NCBI GenBank assembly: GCA_036377075.1
Contig: DASUZB010000239.1
Location: 1 to 14,499, forward strand
DNA length: 14,499 bases
Reading direction: 5' to 3'
From: DASUZB01 sp036377075
GTDB lineage: Bacteria; Actinomycetota; CALGFH01
Part shown: positions 7,426-13,544 of the stretch, piece after piece
How the letters are laid out: each line of letters starts with the position of its first letter
Position numbering within the stretch: the stretch's first letter is position 1
Program-made: the position numbers and the translations under genes
Notes under the pieces: generated by a model
Database searches by the model: none
The model's input: the letters and a program-made list of their open reading frames with translations, nothing else
What the model was told of the DNA's origin: nothing

Positions 7426-8873
7426 GCGCCCGTCCTGGACCTGGCGTGGCGCCGCGTGCGGGAGCTGGGGTGCGGGTGAGCCCCGTTCCTGGTCGGCGGC
7501 GAGCCGGCCCCGTTGGCCGGCGCCGCCTCGGGCTCGCGCGGCCCGTAGTAGCCGTAGTACGCGGCCCGGTCGGCGTTGAGGGGCGCGGCGTTGAGCACCA
7601 CGCCGAGGACGCGCGCGCCGCCCTTGTCGCAGGCCGCCCGCGCCGCCTTGATGTGGTCGCGGGTGGTCGCGCCGGCCCTGGCGACCAGCAGCACCCCGTC
7701 GGCGAACTGGGAGACGACCACCGGGTCGGCCACGGGCAGCAGCGGGGCGGAGTCGATCAGCACCACGTCCGCGCGGCGGCGCAGCTCGGCCACGAGCTCG
7801 CCCATGGGACGGGACCCGAGCAGCTCCGACGGGTTCGGGGGGAGCTGGCCGGAGGTGAGCACCGCGACCGGCTCGTCGTCGAGGCGGTGCAGGGCGTCGT
7901 CGACCTCGGCGTGGTCGAGCAGGACGGTGGTGGTGCCGACGCGCTGCTGCAGGCCGAAGAGCCGGTGCACGGTGGGCCGGCGCAGGTCGGCCTCGACCAC
8001 GATCACCCGCAGGCCGCTCTGGGCGATCGCCATGGCGAGGTTGGCGGTCACGGTCGACTTGCCCTCGCCGACCGACGGCGAGGTGACCACGCAGCACAGG
8101 CTGCCCCGGTCGACGCCGAGGAACGACAGGTTCGTGCGGAGCTTGCGGAACGCCTCCGCCTCGACCGAGCGCGGCTCGCGCACCACCGGCAGGGGCTCCT
8201 CGGCCGCGGCGAACAGCGGGATGGTGCCGACCACGGGGGCGTCGGCGGCGGCCTCGAGGGTGTCGGCGCTGCGGATGGTGGTGTCGAGGTGCTCGGCGAG
8301 GAAGGCGATGCCGATGCCGAGCATCAGCCCGAGCACGGCCGCGAGCGTGACGTTGAACCTGGTCTGGGGGCGCACCGGCACGGTGGGGCGCAGCGCCGGC
8401 TCGACCAGGCTGACCCGGACGGTGTTCCCACCTTGCAGGGTGGGGACCAGGCCGACGAAGGCGAGCGCGACGGCATTCGTGAGGCGCTGCGCCCTGGCCG
8501 GGTCGATGTCCTCGATGCTCAGCTCGATCAGCAGGGTGTCGGGGATCGGCTCGGCCTTGACCCGCTGCTGCAGCACGCCGGCCGGGATGTTCTCGTACTG
8601 GCGGCGGAGCGCCGCCTCGGCGATCGGCCGCGCCTCGATCACGGCGGCGAACGACTGCATCAGCTGCTGGGAGAGGAGCGCGCCCTCGTAGGCGGAGCTG
8701 ACCCCACCGCCCTGCTGGGGGTGCGCCATCACCAGCAGCTTGGCCGAGGAGCGGTAGACCGGGATGGTGGCCATGGAGGCCGCCAGGGCGGTGGCGGCGC
8801 AGCAGACCACGGCGCTGAGCACGAGCAGCTTGCGCTTGCGCAGGGTGCGGAGGTAGTCGGTGAGGGTGCTCAT
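7422..8873 (-). CDS. Polysaccharide co-polymerase/tyrosine autokinase fusion (Wzz domain plus BY-kinase)
   Basis: A 483-residue protein with a Wzz-type N-terminus: first membrane helix near residues 15-34, an extracellular segment of about 140 residues, and a second helix near 174-194. A cytoplasmic BY-kinase domain follows. Walker A is SPSVGEGKST (265-274), Walker A' is VVEADLRRP (292-300) and Walker B is VVLIDSAP (370-377). A tyrosine cluster YYGYY at 439-443 is the expected autophosphorylation site. It should set chain length and control assembly through phosphorylation cycles. Walker A' has Glu294 where the motif usually has Asp. After the tyrosines comes a further 40-residue Pro/Arg/His-rich tail, longer than I would expect. 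The ATG at 8873 overlaps the transferase stop (ATGA). No cognate phosphatase gene is visible in the window. Confidence 0.94.
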   Translation of the reverse strand: MSTLTDYLRTLRKRKLLVLSAVVCCAATALAASMATIPVYRSSAKLLVMAHPQQGGGVSSAYEGALLSQQLMQSFAAVIEARPIAEAALRRQYENIPAGVLQQRVKAEPIPDTLLIELSIEDIDPARAQRLTNAVALAFVGLVPTLQGGNTVRVSLVEPALRPTVPVRPQTRFNVTLAAVLGLMLGIGIAFLAEHLDTTIRSADTLEAAADAPVVGTIPLFAAAEEPLPVVREPRSVEAEAFRKLRTNLSFLGVDRGSLCCVVTSPSVGEGKSTVTANLAMAIAQSGLRVIVVEADLRRPTVHRLFGLQQRVGTTTVLLDHAEVDDALHRLDDEPVAVLTSGQLPPNPSELLGSRPMGELVAELRRRADVVLIDSAPLLPVADPVVVSQFADGVLLVARAGATTRDHIKAARAACDKGGARVLGVVLNAAPLNADRAAYYGYYGPREPEAAPANGAGSPPTRNGAHPHPSSRTRRHARSRTGA

Positions 8874-10408
8874 ATTCCCGATCGTCTCAATACAGTAGGA
8901 ATGGTCTTGAGGAGGATGAACAGGTCCATGGCGAGGGACCAGTTCTCCACGTAGAACAGGTCGTAGCGGACGTAGTCCTCGAAGCAGAGCCGGTGGCGGC
9001 CGGAGACCTGCCACAGGCCGGTGACCCCCGGCTTGACCCGTAGGCGGTCGCGCAGCCAGGCGTCGTAGCGGGCGGCCTCTGCCGGCAGCGGCGGGCGCGG
9101 GCCGACCAGGCTCATGTCGCCGCGCAGGACGTCGAGCAGCTGGGGCAGCTCGTCAAGGCTCCAGCTGCGCAGCACGCGGCCGACCCAGGTGACGCGCGGG
9201 TCGCGGCTGAGCTTGAACAGCAGCCCGTCGGCCTCGTTGTGGCCGGCGAGGGCGGCCAGCCGGTCCTCGGCGTCGGGGACCATGGAGCGGAACTTGTGGA
9301 TGGTGAACTCGGCTCCGCCCCGCCCGACACGGCGCTGGCGGAACAGCACCGGACCGCGGCCGGACAGCCGCACCGCCAGCGAGCACGCCACCAGCAGGGG
9401 AGCGAGCAGGGCCAGCAGCAGCCCGGCGACGACCACGTCGAAGGCGCGCTTGACGGTCTGCTGGTAGCCGGTCAGCTCGACGCGGCGCAGGCCGAGCACG
9501 GGCACCTCGCCGAAGCGCTGCACCGCGACCCGGCTGGCCGCGACCCCCGGCAGGCCGGTGGACAGGTGCAGGTCGACGTCGATGCCGCCGAGGTCGCGGT
9601 AGACGCGCTCGGCGGTCTCGGTGGCGACCGAGCCGCCGGCGACCAGCACGGCGTCGACCTCGCGCTCGAGCACGACGGCGCGCACCTCCGCGCTGCCGCC
9701 GAGCACCTCGGGCAGGCCGGGCCCGGCCGGACCTGGCGGGCGCGTGTCGTCCAGGAAGCCGACCACCTCGAAGCCGAGGTGGGGCGCGCGGGTGATGGAG
9801 CGGTGCAGGTCGCGGCCTTCGCGACCGGCACCGACGATCAGCATGCGGCTGACCATCGCGCCCGAGCGGCGCAGGGCGCGGTGGATGCGGCGGTAGGCGA
9901 GGCGGGTGCCGAGCACCGCCAGCGTGCAGCAGACCCAGACCGACAGCACCCAGGAGCGGTGGGCCGGAACCCTGAGCAGGAAGGCGAGGAGGACGCCGCC
10001 GACGGTGCCGAGGGCGACGCCTTGCAGCACGAGCTTGAACTCGTCGACGGCGCTGACCAGGCGGCGGCCGTCGTAGAGGCCGAGGCCGGCGAACAGCGCC
10101 AGCCAGGCGGCCAGCGCCGCCGCGTTGAAGACGCCGGTGGCGCCGACCTCGTGGACCAGCTCGGCGCGCACCAGCGTCTCCTGCAGCTTGCCGGCGACCA
10201 CCAGGCCGAGGAGGAGCGCGCCCAGGTCGCCGGAGAGGCGCGAGGCGAGCAGCAGCCGGCGCGCGCCGCGCCGGGCGACGCGCGCCGGACTCCCCTCGAG
10301 GGACCGGGGGGCTACCGCTCCGCTACCCGGGCCCCCCGGGCCCCCGAGCTCCCCGGTCGCCCAGCGGCGGGCGACCGGGGACGGGTGGTACTGCTCACGG
10401 ACGGCCAT
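8870..10408 (-). CDS. Undecaprenyl-phosphate sugar-1-phosphate transferase (WbaP/WcaJ type)
   Basis: A 512-residue initiating enzyme that moves a sugar-1-phosphate from a nucleotide sugar to undecaprenyl phosphate on the inner membrane face. The layout is the long polyprenyl transferase form: a Gly/Pro/Arg-rich head (1-50), four hydrophobic segments (about 58-76, 93-112, 126-146, 151-170), a Rossmann-like domain beginning MLIVGAGREGRDL (189-201), a membrane-associated helix (322-346), and the catalytic domain. Catalytic landmarks are KRAFD (320-324), HKFRSM (371-376), the Asp-Glu dyad in SLDELPQLLDVLRGDMSLVG (417-436) then PRPP (437-440), and KPGVTGLWQVSGR (459-471). The ATG at 10408 has GGAG about 12 bases upstream and follows the secreted-protein gene by 35 bases. 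Bases 10256-10381, within the head, hold three inverted repeats. The first sugar, often glucose or galactose in this family, cannot be assigned. Confidence 0.95.
   Translation of the reverse strand: MAVREQYHPSPVARRWATGELGGPGGPGSGAVAPRSLEGSPARVARRGARRLLLASRLSGDLGALLLGLVVAGKLQETLVRAELVHEVGATGVFNAAALAAWLALFAGLGLYDGRRLVSAVDEFKLVLQGVALGTVGGVLLAFLLRVPAHRSWVLSVWVCCTLAVLGTRLAYRRIHRALRRSGAMVSRMLIVGAGREGRDLHRSITRAPHLGFEVVGFLDDTRPPGPAGPGLPEVLGGSAEVRAVVLEREVDAVLVAGGSVATETAERVYRDLGGIDVDLHLSTGLPGVAASRVAVQRFGEVPVLGLRRVELTGYQQTVKRAFDVVVAGLLLALLAPLLVACSLAVRLSGRGPVLFRQRRVGRGGAEFTIHKFRSMVPDAEDRLAALAGHNEADGLLFKLSRDPRVTWVGRVLRSWSLDELPQLLDVLRGDMSLVGPRPPLPAEAARYDAWLRDRLRVKPGVTGLWQVSGRHRLCFEDYVRYDLFYVENWSLAMDLFILLKTIPTVLRRSGI
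10256..10288. repeat. Perfect 10-bp inverted repeat, third in the cluster
   Basis: Arms CCGGCGCGCG (10256-10265) and CGCGCGCCGG (10279-10288) flank a 13-base loop. It lies 6 bases from the 18-bp repeat and encodes an Arg-rich stretch (about residues 41-51) just before the first membrane helix. Alone, an inverted repeat this short could arise by chance in such GC-rich DNA. Its place beside the other two makes it notable. Confidence 0.55.
10295..10348. repeat. 18-bp imperfect inverted repeat (16 of 18 paired) in the same gene head
   Basis: Arms CTCGAGGGACCGGGGGGC (10295-10312) and GCCCCCCGGGCCCCCGAG (10331-10348) pair at 16 of 18 positions, with nine consecutive pairs next to the 18-base loop. 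It sits 1 base from the perfect repeat at 10350-10381. It encodes the low-complexity Gly/Pro/Ala part of the transferase head (about residues 21-38). Confidence 0.7.
10350..10381. repeat. Perfect 13-bp inverted repeat inside the start of the initiating transferase gene
   Basis: Arms TCCCCGGTCGCCC (10350-10362) and GGGCGACCGGGGA (10369-10381) are fully complementary around a 6-base loop. In the transferase mRNA the stem would begin 27 bases after the first base of the ATG and cover roughly codons 10 to 20. No T-tract follows. It is the strongest of three neighbouring inverted repeats in this gene head. Confidence 0.8.
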
Positions 10409-10443
10409 GACGGGACCGGTCTCCAGCTCGTCGCTCGCGGCGG

Positions 10444-11478
10444 TCAGGGACGGACGGCTCCACGGCGGCGCCGGCTGATGCTGGTCAGCACGAGCGCCCC
10501 GGTGACGATCAGGGCCAGGCCGAGCGAGACGCCGGGAACGATGTTCGAACGCCGCTCCGGCAGGCTCGACGAGGCGCCGCTGGCGACGGCGTTGGTCGCC
10601 ACGACCTGGACGGTGGCCGTCCCGGACACGTCGCCGTCGCAGCGCGTCACGAGCTGGTGGACGCCCGCCGGGGTGCCGCTGGGGATGGTCGCCTTGGCGC
10701 GGAAGATGCCACCGCGGCGGTCCGGCGCCGCCAGCTGCACGCTGCGGTTGTCCAGCGCGGCGTCGGTGACGCCGTACTCGCAGCTCCGCGCGGAGAAGGC
10801 GATGGTGCGGCCGGCCACCACGGTGGAGCGGTCCACCCGCATGCCGCCGAGGCTGGCCTCGAGGCCGGGGTACTCGACCACGTTGACGGTGCGCGACCCG
10901 ACCACGCGGCCGGTCTGGCGGCACTGCGCGCTGACCGAATGGGTGCCGAAGGCGATGTTCGACGGGATCGTCGCGCCGCCGCGGAAGAACCAGTTGGCGC
11001 GGGCGACCGTGTGGCCGATCAGGCGGTGCACGTCGATGCGGAAGTAGACGATCGTGCTCGGCAGGCAGCCCGATCCCTGGATGCGGATCGCGTGGCTCCG
11101 GCCGGTGGTGGTGGGCGCGACCGCGAACGAAGCGTGGCTGCGCGGCCACACCCGGAAGCCCGCGAGCGCGCGGAAGCGGCCGTTGCAGAACAGGTACATC
11201 AGGTGTGACCTGGACCGCAGCGTGGTCGGCAGGCGCTTGGCGAACCTGAAGTGGCCGGCGGAGCGGGTCACGGTGACGGCCCACGGGTGCCGGTCGATCT
11301 CGATGCGGGCGACCGCCCCGGTGCGCATGCAACTCCCCGAGACGAGCACGATCTGGCCCGCGTAGGTGTTGCGGGGCGCGACGACGATCTGCGACCTCGG
11401 GTGGCTGGCCTGGGCGGCCGGTACGCCTAGCAGGGAGATGCCGACCGCTACGGCGAGCGCGGCCAGGAGCCTTCGCAT
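10444..11478 (-). CDS. Secreted membrane-anchored protein with three Cys-pair repeat domains, unknown function
   Basis: I do not recognise a named family. The 344 residues start with a clear secretion signal (MRRLLAALAV, then a hydrophobic core, likely cut after AQA at residue 24). The tail is a hydrophobic segment at about 313-334 followed by RRRR (336-339), so the protein should sit outside the cell, held by its C-terminus. The body holds three repeats of about 90 residues with a beta-rich, Ig-like look. Its only six cysteines are C50/C98, C138/C186 and C233/C280, spaced 48, 48 and 47, suggesting one disulfide per domain. An aligned core shows FRFAKRLP, FRGGATIP and FRAKATIP. The start at 11478 has AAGGAGGA 5 bases upstream. 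It is the first gene of the polysaccharide block, so it may be a surface partner of the polymer. That role is inference. Confidence 0.88.
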   Translation of the reverse strand: MRRLLAALAVAVGISLLGVPAAQASHPRSQIVVAPRNTYAGQIVLVSGSCMRTGAVARIEIDRHPWAVTVTRSAGHFRFAKRLPTTLRSRSHLMYLFCNGRFRALAGFRVWPRSHASFAVAPTTTGRSHAIRIQGSGCLPSTIVYFRIDVHRLIGHTVARANWFFRGGATIPSNIAFGTHSVSAQCRQTGRVVGSRTVNVVEYPGLEASLGGMRVDRSTVVAGRTIAFSARSCEYGVTDAALDNRSVQLAAPDRRGGIFRAKATIPSGTPAGVHQLVTRCDGDVSGTATVQVVATNAVASGASSSLPERRSNIVPGVSLGLALIVTGALVLTSISRRRRGAVRP

Positions 11479-11483
11479 GCAGT

Positions 11484-11491
11484 TCCTCCTT
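11484..11491 (-). promoter_or_regulatory. Strong Shine-Dalgarno site of the secreted repeat protein gene
   Basis: On the minus strand these bases read AAGGAGGA, a near-perfect anti-16S match, 5 bases before the ATG at 11478. It is the best ribosome site in the block and fixes the start. Later genes mostly have weak or no such site and instead overlap the previous stop, which suggests this gene is the translational entry point of the operon. Confidence 0.85.
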
Positions 11492-11513
11492 GGATCGGGT
11501 GTCGTCCCCCCAA

Positions 11514-11535
11514 GTGCAGGCAGCGCAGCCTGCAC
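11514..11535 (-). repeat. Perfect 8-bp inverted repeat in the leader of the secreted repeat protein gene
   Basis: Plus-strand arms GTGCAGGC (11514-11521) and GCCTGCAC (11528-11535) flank a 6-base loop. The hairpin would sit in the 5' leader about 36 bases before the ATG and 22 before the Shine-Dalgarno. No T-run follows on the minus strand, so it is not an intrinsic terminator. It could be an operator, an mRNA-stability stem or a leader control element. The function is inferred from position only. Confidence 0.6.
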
Positions 11536-11594
11536 CTGCCGATCATTGCGAGTGCTGCCGCGGACGCTGCTGCGGCGGCCGGCACCCTAACCGA

Positions 11595-11665
11595 ACGCTG
11601 GTTGGACGAACAACTCTATAGCCTTGAATTGCTCTAAGAGATCGAATTCCGTTTTGCTCCCGGGA
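11595..11665 (-). promoter_or_regulatory. AT-richer intergenic stretch, possible promoter of the polysaccharide operon
   Basis: This is the AT-richest part of the 218-base gap between the DUF4012 stop and the repeat-protein gene, and it stands out sharply from its surroundings. On the minus strand it holds TAGAGT (11613-11618), which fits the actinobacterial -10 form TAGRRT. No convincing TTGACA-like -35 box lies 16 to 19 bases upstream. A transcript starting here would have a leader of roughly 130 bases that includes the hairpin at 11514-11535. The promoter call rests on composition, position and one hexamer. Confidence 0.35.
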
Positions 11666-11696
11666 AATGCCGTTCGCCGGAGACGCCCGCTTCGCC

Positions 11697-13544
11697 TCAG
11701 GTCGTCGGGACGAGCTCGAACGTGAGGGAGCGCTCCTGGTCGAGCTGGCCGGACCAGCTCGCGGTCGCGCCGGCGAGCTGCCCGCCCGGCGGGGCGCCCG
11801 CGAAGCGCCAGCCGGGCGGCGGGCTGACCGCCACCTCCACCTGGTCGGGGTGGACGGTGGCCTGCGGGCGCAGCAGCAGCCGGTAGCGGATGCGGTTGTC
11901 GCTGAGCACCTCGACGGCGTCCTTGCGCACCAGGTCGAACCCGAGCGTGACCGACTGCCTCGCCTGGATGTCGACCGACTGGGACAGCGACAGCCCGCCC
12001 AGCTCGGCCTGCGTCTCGACCTCGGCCGGGCGGCCGTCGACGGTCGCCCTGGCCAGGCCGTACGCCCCGGCAACGTGGATGGTCTGGAACTGGCTGTTCT
12101 CGCCGGACCGGAAGCGGGCGTCGAACGGGCCGATGATGTAGCGCGGCAGGCCGCTGGCTGGCGCGCCGTTGCGCAGGGTGAGGGCGATGCGCGCCCGCGC
12201 GCCCCCGTCGGCCAGCAGGCGCACCTGGTAGCGCACGTTGCGCTGCAGGAAGGCGTCGAGCTTGTTGCCGGCGGTGTTCACGCCGACCGGCATCAGGTAG
12301 TCGCCGCCGCTCGGCGCGGTCGTGCTCCCGGCGATCCCGATGCCGACCAGGGCGCGCTCGGCGTCCGCGTCGGTCGAGAAGAGCTGCAGGTGACGACCCC
12401 TCGCCGCTCGAGCGAGCCCGTTCACCAGCTCCACCGGGTGGCTCGGCAGGGCGCGCCGGAACGCGACCATGGCCTGCTTGGCCACCTCCTCCAGGAAGGC
12501 CTTGCGGGCGGTGACGTCGCGCTCGTAGCGGACGTACGCGTGGACCAGCGTCTCGTCGGTCACGTTGTCGGCGTCGATGCTGACGCCGCCGACCGTCACC
12601 GGTCCGGCCACGCGCAGGATCTCGGCGACCGCCAGCGGGTCGATGGCGATCACCCCGTCGAGCCGCTGCCCGGTCGCCTGCTGGTAGAGGCGCACCATGG
12701 TCTCGCCGACGGTGGGCAGGTCGGCGGGGATGTTCACCGCCCAGAAGGTGGAGCTGACCGGGAACCGCTCGTAGCGCTGCGGCAGGTTGGGGCCGAGCGC
12801 GACCCCGTCGCGCACGCGCTGGTCGAGCTCGCTGAACGGCGCCACCCGGCCGAGCTGCGGCCCGCCTGGGCCGGCCTCGAGGATGCCGTACTCACCGATC
12901 AGCCCGCCGGTGCCGCGCAGCTCGGCCGGGTTCTGGAAGGCGAGGAAGTAGCGCGCCGACCCGGCCGGCCCCCACAGCCTCGCCGCGAGCTTGAGCCCCT
13001 GGCCGGCCTGGAAGGCGGCCCGGCTGGCCGCCTCGTCGGCGGCCAGGAACTCGCGCCTGGCGCCGCGGCTGGCCAGCAGCGGCCTGGCCCGCTCCACCCG
13101 ATCGTGCCCGCGCTCCAGGACCTGGTGAAGTCCGAGCAGCGCCTGCGACGCCTGGCCGAGCACGGCCGCGTCAGGCGGCCGGTGCTGCAGCGGCTCGAGC
13201 GCGGTGACCGCCTCGCGGGTGGCCTGCACGGTCTCGCCCGCGCTGACCGCCACCTGCTGCGCCACGCGCACGTCGCGGCCGAGGAACGGGACCACCGCGA
13301 CCATGCGGGCCGCGCCCCCGCTCAGCTCGACGCGCGCCCGCTCGGCGTGGAAGGCCGCCTCGTCGACCAGGGCGAGCCGGTCGGCGAGGGTTCCGGCGCC
13401 CGAGCTGCTGGCGCGGGCCAACCGCTCGCGGGAGGCGGCAAGCTCGGTCCTGGCTCCCTGCCCCTGCCTGGCCGCCTGGGCACCCACCAGCCCCAGACCG
13501 GCAACGACCAGCACGCCCAGTACCAGCCACCAACGTCGCTGCAT
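11697..13544 (-). CDS. DUF4012-family membrane-anchored extracytoplasmic protein
   Basis: A 615-residue protein with one N-terminal membrane helix (about residues 5-22) after MQRRWW, then an Ala/Arg-rich, probably helical region (25-185), a central DUF4012 core, and a beta-rich C-terminal part (about 430-615). The family hallmark is ARYFLAFQNPAELRGTGGLI (197-216). The core also holds RLDGVIAIDPLAVAEILRVA (294-313) and LVHAYVRYERDVTARKAFLE (333-352), which recall the LytR-CpsA-Psr fold. The biochemical role of DUF4012 is not established to my knowledge. The context suggests attachment or processing of the polysaccharide outside the cell. The ATG at 13544 is chosen because a GAGGGGGG site precedes it and the helix follows at once; an in-frame ATG at 13628 would add 28 residues. 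It lies 218 bases upstream of the repeat-protein gene and may have its own transcript. Confidence 0.88.
   Translation of the reverse strand: MQRRWWLVLGVLVVAGLGLVGAQAARQGQGARTELAASRERLARASSSGAGTLADRLALVDEAAFHAERARVELSGGAARMVAVVPFLGRDVRVAQQVAVSAGETVQATREAVTALEPLQHRPPDAAVLGQASQALLGLHQVLERGHDRVERARPLLASRGARREFLAADEAASRAAFQAGQGLKLAARLWGPAGSARYFLAFQNPAELRGTGGLIGEYGILEAGPGGPQLGRVAPFSELDQRVRDGVALGPNLPQRYERFPVSSTFWAVNIPADLPTVGETMVRLYQQATGQRLDGVIAIDPLAVAEILRVAGPVTVGGVSIDADNVTDETLVHAYVRYERDVTARKAFLEEVAKQAMVAFRRALPSHPVELVNGLARAARGRHLQLFSTDADAERALVGIGIAGSTTAPSGGDYLMPVGVNTAGNKLDAFLQRNVRYQVRLLADGGARARIALTLRNGAPASGLPRYIIGPFDARFRSGENSQFQTIHVAGAYGLARATVDGRPAEVETQAELGGLSLSQSVDIQARQSVTLGFDLVRKDAVEVLSDNRIRYRLLLRPQATVHPDQVEVAVSPPPGWRFAGAPPGGQLAGATASWSGQLDQERSLTFELVPTT

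Noticed and set aside
10295..10381. Intrinsic transcription terminators at the strong hairpins
   Set aside because: No run of T follows any of the stems on either strand, and the stems lie inside a conserved reading frame of an essential pathway gene.
135..11047. Long plus-strand open frames, for example at 752-2071, 1981-3399, 3267-4394, 7446-8954 and 9239-11047
   Set aside because: They lie antisense to well-supported minus-strand genes. Their products are Arg/Gly/Pro/Ala/Asp-rich and low in complexity, with no recognisable motif. Long antisense frames are expected at this GC content.
10409..11332. 308-codon N-terminal extension of the initiating transferase
   Set aside because: It is an out-of-frame shadow of the secreted repeat protein gene, with His/Arg/Pro-rich product. 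The ATG at 10408 has a GGAG site and leaves a 35-base gap to the gene before it.
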